Positions 18,832-27,142 of a stretch of DNA of 64,000 bases are shown here, piece after piece. Position 1 is the stretch's first letter. Each line of letters starts with the position of its first letter. The translations under genes were made by a program, and so were the position numbers. Under the pieces are notes generated by a model. The model was given only the letters and a program-made list of their open reading frames with translations. It was not told the origin of the DNA and made no database searches. This DNA is from Algoriphagus kandeliae (GTDB lineage: Bacteria > Bacteroidota > Bacteroidia > Cytophagales > Cyclobacteriaceae). The DNA lies in NCBI RefSeq assembly GCF_004571135.1, contig NZ_SPSB01000002.1:310001-374000 (forward strand), read 5' to 3'.

Positions 18832-19344
18832 TTATTTTTCCATGACAGTTCCGCACTTTTTACAGGTGCGAAGATCTTCACTTGACCAGAAGCGCTCCAT
18901 GATTGGAGGAAGTTGGCTGACGATATCGGTCAATTCCACGTATTCTTCATGGAGGAGATTATGGCAGTTTTCACAATACCACATGAAGCCGTCCTTTTCT
19001 CCCTCCCTTCGATATCGCTCCATAACCAAACCAACTGTGTTTGCTGGTCGTTGTGGCGAATGTGGAACGCGTGGAGGAAGCAAGAAGATCTCTCCTTCTT
19101 TGATAGGAATATCTTTTGGGATTCCTTCATCGATCACCTTGAGGACAATGTCACCTTCAAGTTGGTAGAAAAACTCCTCTCCTTCCTCGTAGTGGTAATC
19201 TTTTCGGGCATTTGGGCCCCCAACTACCATCACGATGAAGTCTTTATTTCCTTTATATACCTGTTGATTGCCCACGGGAGGCTTCAACAAATGCCGATTG
19301 TCATCAATCCATTTTTTGAAATTGAAAGGAGGAGTAAGTGCCAT
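18832..19344 (-). CDS. nbaC: 3-hydroxyanthranilate 3,4-dioxygenase
   Basis: Cupin-fold Fe(II) enzyme that opens the ring of 3-hydroxyanthranilate, giving aminocarboxymuconate semialdehyde and, spontaneously, quinolinate. Metal ligands are in the GEEFFYQLEGDIVLK region near residue 55 and RVPHSPQRPANTVGLVMER near 95. The C-terminal pair CENCH and CKKCG forms the rubredoxin-like zinc/iron site found in bacterial enzymes. At 170 residues it is full length. It is the first gene of the operon haaO-kynU-kmo-nitroreductase. Product quinolinate could feed NAD synthesis; nadC is not in the window. Confidence 0.95.
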   Translation of the reverse strand: MALTPPFNFKKWIDDNRHLLKPPVGNQQVYKGNKDFIVMVVGGPNARKDYHYEEGEEFFYQLEGDIVLKVIDEGIPKDIPIKEGEIFLLPPRVPHSPQRPANTVGLVMERYRREGEKDGFMWYCENCHNLLHEEYVELTDIVSQLPPIMERFWSSEDLRTCKKCGTVMEK

Positions 19345-19361
19345 GACGTGATTTTTTTGAT

Positions 19362-19373
19362 GATCTTAAGATC
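19362..19373. promoter_or_regulatory. Palindrome upstream of the kynurenine operon
   Basis: A perfect 12-base palindrome GATCTTAAGATC lies 17 bases upstream of the haaO start, in the 102-base divergent gap shared with the M19 dipeptidase. It could be an operator for a dimeric regulator. Chance occurrence is possible, and no regulator gene is beside it. Confidence 0.3.
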
Positions 19374-19446
19374 TAACTCGCTGAGGGGCTAAAAGTATTA
19401 AAAAACACGCATTTTTTTGGTTTACTTTGTTTGAAACTACCTGCTA

Positions 19447-20427
19447 ATGAACTTCCCCATTTACGACCTTCATTGCGATATGCTGTCCTATTTGGCTAAA
19501 GTGCCAAATGCAAATGCCTTTTCTTCAGAGGATATTGCTTGTGCTGTTCCTTGGCTTCAAAAGGGTAACGTTCACCTGCAAGTCATGGCAATTTATACAG
19601 ATGTTCGTCCCGGCTCCATGGAGTTGGCGAGAAAACAGGCGGTAATTTTCCAAGATCTTATTCAAAAAAACTCTGATATTTTCTGTGCCTTTGAACCTGG
19701 TAGGGAAGTTTCTTCCAATCAAATTGCTCTGATTGCTTCCATCGAAAATGCTGCTGGTTTGGGAGAGGAAAATGCAAATTGGGAGGATATTCAAAAGCAA
19801 TTTGGTGAGATTCTTTTAAGAGTGGGAAAATTGGCCTATATCAGTTTGACCCATCATACCGAGAACCGATTTGGTGGAGGAAATTACACCGAAGGAATCG
19901 GTCTAAAGGAGGATGGAAAACGCCTACTTGATCTCATGCATGGAAAGAAAATTCCGGTGGATTTATCTCATACCTCTGATTTATTGGCCGAGGGAATTTT
20001 GAATCACATCGATCAGGAAAGTTTGGATGTTCCTGTCATTGCCAGCCATTCCAATTATCGGGCAATCTGGGATCATAAGCGGAATTTGACTGATGAATTT
20101 GCACAAGAGATTATTCGTCGACAAGGGATAATTGGAGTGAACTTTCTACGGGCATTTTTGGATAATTCTGTCCCAGAACGATTGTATGAGCATATTTTGC
20201 ATGGATTTGAAATAGGCGGAGAAAACGCTCAAAGCTTTGGAGCTGACTTCTTTTATACGGGAGATTTTCCGGATAAAAGCCGCCATCCTTTTTACTTTCC
20301 TTTAGCAGAAAATGCTTCTAAATATCCAGAAATTTTAGGTGTGCTTCAGCGATCTCTTTCTCGGGAGCAGTTGGAAAATTTGGCTTATAAAAACGTTCAG
20401 AATTTCTACCAAAACCTCTATAGCTGA
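19447..20427 (+). CDS. Membrane-dipeptidase-like metallopeptidase (family M19)
   Basis: Zinc dipeptidase of the amidohydrolase fold, 326 residues. The metal ligands are recognisable in order: YDLHCDML near residue 7 (HxD), ASIENAAG near 100 (Glu), VDLSHTSD near 178 (His), IASHSNYRA near 200 (His) and FGADFFYTGD near 262 (Asp). There is no signal peptide, so it is probably cytoplasmic, unlike animal membrane dipeptidase. Its stop overlaps the next start (TGATG), which implies translational coupling. Confidence 0.9.
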   Translation: MNFPIYDLHCDMLSYLAKVPNANAFSSEDIACAVPWLQKGNVHLQVMAIYTDVRPGSMELARKQAVIFQDLIQKNSDIFCAFEPGREVSSNQIALIASIENAAGLGEENANWEDIQKQFGEILLRVGKLAYISLTHHTENRFGGGNYTEGIGLKEDGKRLLDLMHGKKIPVDLSHTSDLLAEGILNHIDQESLDVPVIASHSNYRAIWDHKRNLTDEFAQEIIRRQGIIGVNFLRAFLDNSVPERLYEHILHGFEIGGENAQSFGADFFYTGDFPDKSRHPFYFPLAENASKYPEILGVLQRSLSREQLENLAYKNVQNFYQNLYS

Positions 20428-21026
20428 TGTCTTCCCATCATTTTGTCAAAGAGCAACAAGAGCCTGCTGTGGTGATACTCGATATCGAGGATTTTTCCTG
20501 GGAGCAGTTGTCTGGGCTTTTTGAATGGGTGCCTACTGTACTCGTGGCTGAGCCTGCAGTGGAGCAAGTTCTTTCTTGGGGGATTAAAATCGACGTGATT
20601 TTGGCATCTTCTGCTTTTCAAAAGGAAAATATTCACCTTTTAGAAGAGCAATACCCTTTACGCTTTTTTGAAAGTGGTAAAGGGAAATTCACCCAGGATG
20701 CCTTACATTATTTGATGGCCTCCGATCATCGAGCGGCTCATTTGGTTGGTTTTCCCATTGGGCAGTTTGATGATTTGGCCCTTTTTATGGAAAAGTTGGA
20801 TTTGTGCATTTTTGACCAAGGGAAGAAGTATTTTCCCGTCAAGTCCGGAGAATTGAAGAAGTGGTATCCAAAGGGAGAGTTGGAACTTTTTGGCCAAAAA
20901 GAACAGCTGGTACGAATAGAAAATAAAGAAGAAATCCTTGACCCCTCAGCTTATATAAGCATTTCGGAAGGATTGAATCACTTTTATTCAGAAAAACTCT
21001 TTTGGATTGGGGAATCTCTGACTTAA
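20427..21026 (+). CDS. Thiamin pyrophosphokinase-like protein, divergent
   Basis: A 199-residue protein coupled to the M19 dipeptidase by a one-base stop/start overlap. The shape is reminiscent of the thiamin pyrophosphokinase catalytic domain: a Rossmann-like VVILDIED... start, a segment IDVILASSAFQ where the kinase has its GDfDS motif, and a HLVGFPIGQFDDLALFM stretch resembling the GgrlDh site. The canonical acidic residues of the first motif are not intact (DVILASS instead of D-x-D), so activity is doubtful. I am not sure of the family. It converges with the fRMsr gene, overlapping by four bases. Confidence 0.4.
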   Translation: MSSHHFVKEQQEPAVVILDIEDFSWEQLSGLFEWVPTVLVAEPAVEQVLSWGIKIDVILASSAFQKENIHLLEEQYPLRFFESGKGKFTQDALHYLMASDHRAAHLVGFPIGQFDDLALFMEKLDLCIFDQGKKYFPVKSGELKKWYPKGELELFGQKEQLVRIENKEEILDPSAYISISEGLNHFYSEKLFWIGESLT

Positions 21027-21505
21027 ATCTGGCGGGCGAGGGTTTCCATCAATTGCTCCAAATAGTGCTGATCTTCCTGGTCAAAGTCATTTAACTGATC
21101 GCTATCCACATCCAAAACAAGGATAACCGCTCCATTTTTGATTAAAGGCACGACTATTTCAGAGCGGCTTGCGGAGCTGCAGGCAATGTGCCCTGGGAAT
21201 AAATCAACGTCTGGAACGAGTTGGGTTTTGGCTTCTTTCCAAGCTGTACCGCAAACTCCCTTTCCAAAATTAATCCGTGTACAGGCTATTGGTCCCTGAA
21301 AAGGCCCCAAAACCAACTGATCATTTTTTACCAGGTAAAAACCCACCCAAAAAAAACCAAAAGCCTCTTTTAGAGCCGCGGTGATATTGGAAAGATTGGC
21401 ATACAAATCAGGCTCTCCATGAATCAAAGCTTCGATCTGAGGAATAATGGTCTGGTATTTTTCAGCTTTACCAGCTTCTGCGGGGATATATAAATTTTCA
21501 GACAT
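21023..21505 (-). CDS. msrC: Free methionine-(R)-sulfoxide reductase (GAF domain)
   Basis: GAF-domain enzyme that reduces free methionine-R-sulfoxide, 160 residues. The three redox cysteines are in place: IACTRIN near residue 91, GKGVCGTAW near 101 and PGHIACSSASRSEIVVP near 125. The start overlaps the ribD stop by eight bases, so it is part of the DUF4382-ribD operon. No signal peptide is present, so it acts in the cytosol. Confidence 0.92.
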   Translation of the reverse strand: MSENLYIPAEAGKAEKYQTIIPQIEALIHGEPDLYANLSNITAALKEAFGFFWVGFYLVKNDQLVLGPFQGPIACTRINFGKGVCGTAWKEAKTQLVPDVDLFPGHIACSSASRSEIVVPLIKNGAVILVLDVDSDQLNDFDQEDQHYLEQLMETLARQI

Positions 21506-22523
21506 GGAAATAAAAGGAAAGAATATCGTCTTCTAATTGAACTTGTTCAGTTGGAGGAATAGGCATCACGGGAGCTGCAATTCCTTCTTCAAATCGAACT
21601 TGACTGGTAAACACCCGGGCTTCATCCCAAAGTTCGGCTTCAAGGAATTTTTTCAAAACAAAAGTACCTCCTTCTATCAGCACACTTTGAATCTTCCTTT
21701 CGTGAAGGTCAGCCAAGATTTCCCCGGGATCCATTTCCGGAGTTAATTTGACATAGTCCAGATTCTCGTGGCTTTCACTTTTGATGGAATTGTAGCAAAT
21801 GGTAGGCTGGGTTTGGTCGAAAAGCTTAAGGCTTGAATCCAGAGCCAAATGTCGATCGATCACGATTCGAATAGGATTTTTCCCCACCCAATCTCTCACA
21901 TTTAGGGCTGGATTATCATAATGGGCCGTATTTCTCCCTACCAAAATCGCATCTTCTTCCGCTCGCCAACGATGAACCTGCTGCCTGCTCAAGGCATTGG
22001 AAATCCATTTGGAGGAAAAGTCCTTTCGGGCAACAAAGCCATCTGCTGTTTGAGCCCATTTCAAAATCACATAAGGTCGATTTTTTTCTATCTGTGTGAA
22101 GAATCTCCGATTTTGCCATCTTGCTTCCTTTTCCAGAAGTCCAGTTTCTACCTTAATTCCTGCTTGACGCAGAATTTCAATCCCTTTTCCACCAACCAAA
22201 GGATTGGAGTCTAAGGCAGCGATTACCACTTTTTTCACCCCTTTTTGAACAAGCATATTGGCACAAGGAGGGGTTTTTCCAAAATGGGCGCAAGGTTCTA
22301 AGGTTACATAAACTGTGGCTTTTGCAAAAAGACTCGGATCCTGAACCGCATTGACGGCATGAACTTCCGCATGTGGTCCACCATATTGTTGATGGTATCC
22401 CTCACCGATGATTTTTCCATCTGCTACAATCACACAACCAACCATGGGATTTGGGCTAACACTACCCTTTCCCAATTCAGCCAGTTCCAAGGCCCTTCGC
22501 ATGTATGCTGCTGGATTTTCCAT
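21498..22523 (-). CDS. ribD: Riboflavin biosynthesis deaminase-reductase RibD
   Basis: Bifunctional enzyme of riboflavin synthesis. The N-terminal zinc deaminase domain has HAEVHAV near residue 50 and VTLEPCAHFGKTPPC near 75; the reductase domain starts near 150 with RPYVILKWAQTADGF. Length 341 is normal. Its ATG shares one base with the stop of the upstream DUF4382 lipoprotein gene, and its end overlaps the fRMsr gene, so three or four genes form a coupled unit. No FMN riboswitch was seen upstream. Confidence 0.95.
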   Translation of the reverse strand: MENPAAYMRRALELAELGKGSVSPNPMVGCVIVADGKIIGEGYHQQYGGPHAEVHAVNAVQDPSLFAKATVYVTLEPCAHFGKTPPCANMLVQKGVKKVVIAALDSNPLVGGKGIEILRQAGIKVETGLLEKEARWQNRRFFTQIEKNRPYVILKWAQTADGFVARKDFSSKWISNALSRQQVHRWRAEEDAILVGRNTAHYDNPALNVRDWVGKNPIRIVIDRHLALDSSLKLFDQTQPTICYNSIKSESHENLDYVKLTPEMDPGEILADLHERKIQSVLIEGGTFVLKKFLEAELWDEARVFTSQVRFEEGIAAPVMPIPPTEQVQLEDDILSFYFHV

Positions 22524-23323
22524 CAGGGCTTGGGTCTAAAGCTAATCCGATCTAAGGTGAGACTTTCTCGATTGATAATTTCAACCCCCAAAAGCGTATC
22601 TGCCAAAAATGCATCATCCTTAGGGTCTAAGTAAATATCATAGATTCCTGCAGGAAGCCGAAACAAAAAGGAACCGGAAGAATTGGTATGGGTGCTGCTA
22701 CTATCTCCATTGGAAATAGCGTAAACAGCAGGGCTCAAGGAGGTTTGGGAGATGCTACCTTTCAACTCTCCGAATTGACCGGGATAAACGGTCAAAACAT
22801 TAGGGTTCAGTTCAAAAGAGTATGGTTCGGTAGAAATGGTTCGAATGGATTTTTCCAAATCAATATCCAAGATCAAATCATAGGAAAGTCCTGCTTCTAA
22901 ACTGAGTTCTGCATCAATAGGAATAAGAGGATCCAAATTAGAATTCAAAGGGATGGAATAAGACTTTTCATCTTTCCAAAGGCTATGGCTAGTTCCTAGA
23001 CGCATTTCCATCCCAATAATTTGACCAGGAGGTAGAGTACCACGACCCAAGAGCAGTACTTCGCCTCCGACCAAGTCGGATACTTTGATACGCTTGTCTC
23101 CGAGTTCGTAGGGAATAAAAAATGACTGCTGCTCAGTATCTCGACCTTCCACATTCATCAGCACATTGACTCCCTCGATTTCTATAAATACAGAATCATA
23201 GGCAGGAGGAGAGTCTACTAGGACTAAATTAAGCAGGGCTTTTGGGCTTTCATCACCGCTTGAACAGGCGATAAAGCTGATCGACAGGATAAAAAAAATA
23301 AAAAGGGCGTGGATTTTTCTCAC
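22523..23323 (-). CDS. DUF4382 lipoprotein (second of two)
   Basis: Predicted lipoprotein. A GTG at 23323 gives the signal peptide VRKIHALFIFFILSISFIAC, much better than the alternative TTG at 23395 that would add a non-signal N-terminus. The DUF4382 region has SFIACSSGDESPKALLNLVLVDSPPAYDSVFIEIEGV near the N-terminus. A carboxypeptidase-regulatory-like beta-sandwich at the C-terminus has SNGDSSSTHTNSSGSFLFRLPAGIYDIYLDP. It is a paralogue of the gene just upstream and is translationally coupled to ribD. Function unknown. Confidence 0.75.
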   Translation of the reverse strand: MRKIHALFIFFILSISFIACSSGDESPKALLNLVLVDSPPAYDSVFIEIEGVNVLMNVEGRDTEQQSFFIPYELGDKRIKVSDLVGGEVLLLGRGTLPPGQIIGMEMRLGTSHSLWKDEKSYSIPLNSNLDPLIPIDAELSLEAGLSYDLILDIDLEKSIRTISTEPYSFELNPNVLTVYPGQFGELKGSISQTSLSPAVYAISNGDSSSTHTNSSGSFLFRLPAGIYDIYLDPKDDAFLADTLLGVEIINRESLTLDRISFRPKP

Positions 23324-23387
23324 GCCCAAATTTAGGTCAAAACTTTGATGGAATGGTGCTCCAATTCCGGAAAATTGAGCTTTTGCT

Positions 23388-24200
23388 TTATTCAACCGGT
23401 TGTAAAATAATTGGACTAGTTGTCGTGATTTTGCCCTCCTCGACTACAATGTCAATCAATTCCAATGATTGATAGGATTCATTCGGGGTGATTTTAAGGG
23501 AATAAGTTCCGGGTTCTAGACCTTGAATGACAAAAGCTCCTTCAGCATTGGTGAAAGTCGAGAAGGATTCTCCATTTTGAAAAGCTTCCATTAAAATAGG
23601 TTGAGCTTCTGAAGGAAGAACCTGTCCTTGAATCCCTGCTGTTTCCTGCAAAAATGCTCTCAAAACAGGTTTCAGATTAATGTTCCCTGAATTTCCGGCA
23701 ACAATAATTGATTTGGCTACATCAAAGTCAATAATGATTCCATACGCATTTCCAGCTTCGAGTTTTTGATCTAATTTGAGTTTAAGTCCGCTTTGCTGAG
23801 CAGAGGGAGTTTTCAGTTCAAATTGTTCCTCTCCTTTGACCACATAGTTGTTTTCTCCCAGAACTAATCGGATTTGATTAATCCTTCCAGACTCAAAGGA
23901 TTCAGTGCCGATTAAGAAAGAGTTTTCTCCAGTCAATTCCATCAAATTAACGAGTTGGCTGCCACCTTCCACAGGGATTTCTTCCCAAGTGGATTCATCA
24001 TCATTTTCCTCACCGTTTTCCGTTACATACTGTACCCGGACTGAAATAACTTCTACCCAAACTTCATCAAAATCTCCAGGTGCATCCACTAAGGTAAAGC
24101 TGACCAAGGCTTTTCTACTAGTCGGAGAATCATTGAAATCACATGAAAATGAAATCAGAAGGATTGATAAGATTAAGAAGTTTTGGATTAAATTTTTCAT
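23388..24200 (-). CDS. DUF4382 lipoprotein (first of two)
   Basis: Lipoprotein of 270 residues with signal ending LLISFSC. The DUF4382 domain runs from residue 27 (KALVSFTLVDAPGDFDEVWVEV) to about 185, and a regulatory-like beta-sandwich follows (TNAEGAFVIQGLEPGTYSLKI). It shares domain order and many motifs with the downstream gene, so this is a tandem duplication that has diverged. It is the likely first gene of the operon leading to ribD. The 160 bases upstream hold the start of the divergent dgt gene. Function unknown. Confidence 0.82.
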   Translation of the reverse strand: MKNLIQNFLILSILLISFSCDFNDSPTSRKALVSFTLVDAPGDFDEVWVEVISVRVQYVTENGEENDDESTWEEIPVEGGSQLVNLMELTGENSFLIGTESFESGRINQIRLVLGENNYVVKGEEQFELKTPSAQQSGLKLKLDQKLEAGNAYGIIIDFDVAKSIIVAGNSGNINLKPVLRAFLQETAGIQGQVLPSEAQPILMEAFQNGESFSTFTNAEGAFVIQGLEPGTYSLKITPNESYQSLELIDIVVEEGKITTTSPIILQPVE

Positions 24201-24372
24201 AGTTTGGTTTGGTTTCAGGCTCTTTTACAAACAAGTGTGATGCCAAGAGTTAACGAAGCAGAAAGAGATTTTGTATTAGAAATTTTCATTTCTGGTTTTA
24301 GCTAAGGGATTTTTTGGTTGGGAAATCCCTACAAATTCCGTGAATTCTTTCTGAGCCTTCTTATTTTTGGGC

Positions 24373-25719
24373 ATGATGAAATGGGAACGCCTCCTCAGTA
24401 GGGGTAGATTTGGAGAAAAGCCGGGATTTATTCCCACACAGGCAGCAAGAAGTGAGTTTGAAGTCGATTATGACCGAATTATTTTTTCGGCTCCTTTCCG
24501 TAATCTACAGGACAAAACACAGGTATTTCCTTTGCCGGAGCAGGCATTCGTGCATACACGTCTGACGCATAGCTTGGAAGTTTCTTCGGTAGGGCGATCT
24601 TTGGGAAAAGCCGCTGGGGAATATCTCCTTGAAAAATATCCCAACCTGAAAAAAACAGAGCTATCCGCATCTGAAATTGGCGGAATTGTAGCCGCAGCTG
24701 CTTTGACCCATGATATAGGAAATCCGCCCTTTGGGCATGCTGGAGAAGAGGCTATTTCTGATTTCTTCAAATTCCACGCAAAAGGAAGAGCTTGGGAAAA
24801 GCACCTTCGTCCCGAACAGTGGGTTGACCTTTGCAATTTTGAAGGAAATGCTCAAGGTTTTCGTATGCTAGTTTCCAAGCAAAATGGGCTCAAACTTACT
24901 TATGCGACTTTGGCAGCATTTACCAAATACCCAAGGCCAAGCTTTATTTCCCATCGGGATATTGCCCGGAGAAGTCAGAAGAAATTCGGTTTCTTCATTA
25001 ATCAGCTTTCGGATTTCGAGCAATTGACAGATTTCTTGGGGATTGAAAAATCCAGCGAGGAATGTTGGTTTCGTCATCCTTTGGCCTTCCTCGTGGAGGC
25101 TGCCGATGATATCTGTTACTCCATTATTGATTTGGAAGACGGATGTACCATGGGGCTGGTGAGCTTTGAAGAAACTGTAGCATTATTGAAGCCCATACTG
25201 GGAGATAAATTCAATCCCAAAAAATTAGAAAACCGTACCCAATCTCAGAATTTGGGAGCTCTACGAGCCTTGACCATTGGGGTCTTGATTCAGGAAACCG
25301 TGGAGGCTTTTGCCCAATATGAAGAAAGCATGTGCAAGGGACATTTTGACAAAGCCTTGACGGATGTGATTCCTTCTGCTAAAGCCCTTCAGGCGATTTC
25401 TGAATTATCTATTCGAAAGATTTATCGATCACAAGTAGTTCTCGAAAAAGAAGCTGCAGGCTTTCAGGTCTTAGAAGGATTACTGGAAGTATTTGGTCAG
25501 GCCCTGTATCATAAGTTTTATGCACCCGAACTTTTCTCCGGTCAGGATAAAAGCATTTTGCGATTGCTTCCTGAAGATTTCCCATTGAAAGGATGGGGAG
25601 CAGAGGTTAATCCTTATCCTTTGTTGCGCCAATTGATTGACTTTATTGCTGGGATGACGGATAAATATGCACTCAACTTGTATCGACGCGTGAAAGGGAT
25701 CTCCTTCCCGGGAGTTTGA
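24373..25719 (+). CDS. dgt: Deoxyguanosinetriphosphate triphosphohydrolase (dGTPase)
   Basis: HD-domain enzyme that removes tripolyphosphate from dGTP, limiting dNTP pools. The motif HTRLTHSLEVSSVGRS near residue 57, followed by ALTHDIGNPPFGHAGEEA near 113, is diagnostic, and the third Asp ligand is in EAADDICYSIIDLEDG near 245. I choose the ATG at 24373; an adjacent ATG at 24376 and an upstream TTG are alternatives. CcmB follows after 32 bases. The length of about 448 residues matches the dGTPase type common in Bacteroidota. Confidence 0.94.
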   Translation: MMKWERLLSRGRFGEKPGFIPTQAARSEFEVDYDRIIFSAPFRNLQDKTQVFPLPEQAFVHTRLTHSLEVSSVGRSLGKAAGEYLLEKYPNLKKTELSASEIGGIVAAAALTHDIGNPPFGHAGEEAISDFFKFHAKGRAWEKHLRPEQWVDLCNFEGNAQGFRMLVSKQNGLKLTYATLAAFTKYPRPSFISHRDIARRSQKKFGFFINQLSDFEQLTDFLGIEKSSEECWFRHPLAFLVEAADDICYSIIDLEDGCTMGLVSFEETVALLKPILGDKFNPKKLENRTQSQNLGALRALTIGVLIQETVEAFAQYEESMCKGHFDKALTDVIPSAKALQAISELSIRKIYRSQVVLEKEAAGFQVLEGLLEVFGQALYHKFYAPELFSGQDKSILRLLPEDFPLKGWGAEVNPYPLLRQLIDFIAGMTDKYALNLYRRVKGISFPGV

Positions 25720-25751
25720 TAAGTTTTGCTCCTTACTCCTATCTTTGGCCT

Positions 25752-26417
25752 ATGTGGAAAGAAATCACCGTCTTAATCCGAAAGGAAATCACTTTGGAGT
25801 GGCGACAAAAGTATGCCCTCAACGGAATTCTGCTCTATGTAGTCTCGGCGGTCTTCATCACCTATCTGAGTGTTGGGGCTAAAATGGGTAATCTTTCCGT
25901 ACCTACCTGGAATGCCTTGTATTGGATAATCATACTTTTTTCGGCGGTAAATGCCGTGGCAAAAAGTTTTGTGCAGGAGCATCAGGGGAGGCAACTTTAC
26001 TATTACATGATCGCTTCTCCCGAGGCCATTATTCTTTCCAAGATTATCTATAATACAGCTCTTACCCTGATTTTGGCCCTGTTGGGATATGTGGTTTTTT
26101 CGGTGATTTTGGGAAATCCCGTTCAGGATCAAACGCTCTTCTTGCTTAATCTGGTTTTGGGAGCCATGGGATTTTCTGCCTGTCTCACCATGGTTTCAGG
26201 AATCGCATCCAAAGCTGGAAATAATGCCACATTGATGGCGATTCTGAGTTTTCCAGTCATCATTCCCATTTTGTTGATGGCCATCCGCATTTCGAAAAAT
26301 GCATTGGATGGTTTGGATTGGTCGGTCAGCGCTGATAAGGTGTTGAGTTTGGTGGCTATCAATGCGATTGTTGCCGCAGCGGGGTATTTGTTGTTTCCTT
26401 ATTTGTGGAGAAGTTAG
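25752..26417 (+). CDS. ccmB: Heme exporter CcmB (ABC transporter permease)
   Basis: Inner-membrane permease of the system I cytochrome c maturation ABC transporter, about 221 residues and six membrane segments. The start WKEITVLIRKEITLEWRQKYALNGILLY is typical of CcmB; ATG at 25752 fits, while the upstream TTG would add twelve unlikely residues. In many relatives ccmC follows directly. Here the next thing is a RAYT with palindromic repeats on the opposite strand, and no ccmA or ccmC is in the window. Confidence 0.92.
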   Translation: MWKEITVLIRKEITLEWRQKYALNGILLYVVSAVFITYLSVGAKMGNLSVPTWNALYWIIILFSAVNAVAKSFVQEHQGRQLYYYMIASPEAIILSKIIYNTALTLILALLGYVVFSVILGNPVQDQTLFLLNLVLGAMGFSACLTMVSGIASKAGNNATLMAILSFPVIIPILLMAIRISKNALDGLDWSVSADKVLSLVAINAIVAAAGYLLFPYLWRS

Positions 26418-26508
26418 GTCAGTAAGCAGTATTCAGTGAACAGTTTGCAGTGAGGAGAATTAAGAGGGAGATTTATTGTTCCTAAAGAGATCTTCTCATT
26501 TTAATTAG

Positions 26509-26571
26509 CCCCGGGTTTTAACCCGGGGAATAGATATTACAAGATAAAAGCAGAAATGGCTTTAGCCATTT
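26509..26571. repeat. REP-like paired hairpin, left flank of RAYT
   Basis: Two palindromes about 25 bases apart: CCCCGGGTTTTAACCCGGGG (26509-26528) and AAATGGCTTTAGCCATTT (26554-26571). The second overlaps the stop codon of the transposase gene. The same pair recurs as a near-perfect direct repeat at 27143-27204 on the other side of the gene, and variants recur between 44.8 and 52 kb. Confidence 0.9.
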
Positions 26572-27005
26572 TTAATTTCTTGAGTCTGAATTTTTCTTAT
26601 TAAAGCCTCGTATTCTTCTTGAAACGTTACTTTTCGATGATGAGCTTTCTGGTTTTGGATATAGTCAAAAACTTTTCCTCTTATTGAGTCTGAAACAGAA
26701 TAAGCAGCAAAACCTGTTTGCCATGCAAATTTTTCATTTATTAAATCACTTAGATTGATCCAGTGGGAACTTGAACCCTTTAATTGTTTAATTACTTCAG
26801 AAATAGACTTTTGAGGATTTAATTGAAAAAGACAATGAATATGGTCTGGCATTCCATTGATAATTTGAACTGGGCAGGAAAGTTCAAATAGTTGATTTTT
26901 CAAGAATGAATATAAATCATTTTCCCAACTGGATTTGATGAGGGGTTGGCGCTCCTTGGTGGCCCAAACGGCATGAATCCAAATAGTCGAATAAGAATGA
27001 GACAT
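26562..27005 (-). CDS. IS200-like REP-associated tyrosine transposase (RAYT)
   Basis: Single-strand DNA transposase of the HUH Y1 superfamily, 147 residues. The HUH pair is in GMPDHIHCLFQL near residue 52 and the catalytic Tyr in KVFDYIQNQKAHH near 115; the N-terminal YSTIWIHAVWATKERQ is typical. Its TAA stop lies inside a palindrome. It is surrounded by REP-like paired hairpins on both sides, the arrangement of a RAYT with its own repeats. Family knowledge says RAYTs are single-copy and domesticated-like; whether it moves these repeats is inference. Confidence 0.93.
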   Translation of the reverse strand: MSHSYSTIWIHAVWATKERQPLIKSSWENDLYSFLKNQLFELSCPVQIINGMPDHIHCLFQLNPQKSISEVIKQLKGSSSHWINLSDLINEKFAWQTGFAAYSVSDSIRGKVFDYIQNQKAHHRKVTFQEEYEALIRKIQTQEIKNG

Positions 27006-27032
27006 GATTAAAAATAAAAACTTCGGAGATAA

Positions 27033-27095
27033 AAACCATTAAAATGGTTTGTGAAAAATTTCATTTCTTTTTGTTCCCACGGTTAAAACCGTGGG
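27033..27095. repeat. REP-like paired hairpin, right flank of RAYT
   Basis: AAACCATTAAAATGGTTT (27033-27050) followed after 25 bases by CCCACGGTTAAAACCGTGGG (27076-27095) and CTATTT. In its architecture this is an inverted counterpart of the left-flank repeat. The identical pair recurs at 45927-45990. Confidence 0.88.
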
Positions 27096-27142
27096 CTATT
27101 TTTGCTTATCAAGGGGTTAAATTAAAAGGGATTGATTTATAG

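Noticed and set aside
24468..24836. Minus-strand frame of 122 codons inside dgt
   Set aside because: Dgt motifs establish the opposite strand as coding.
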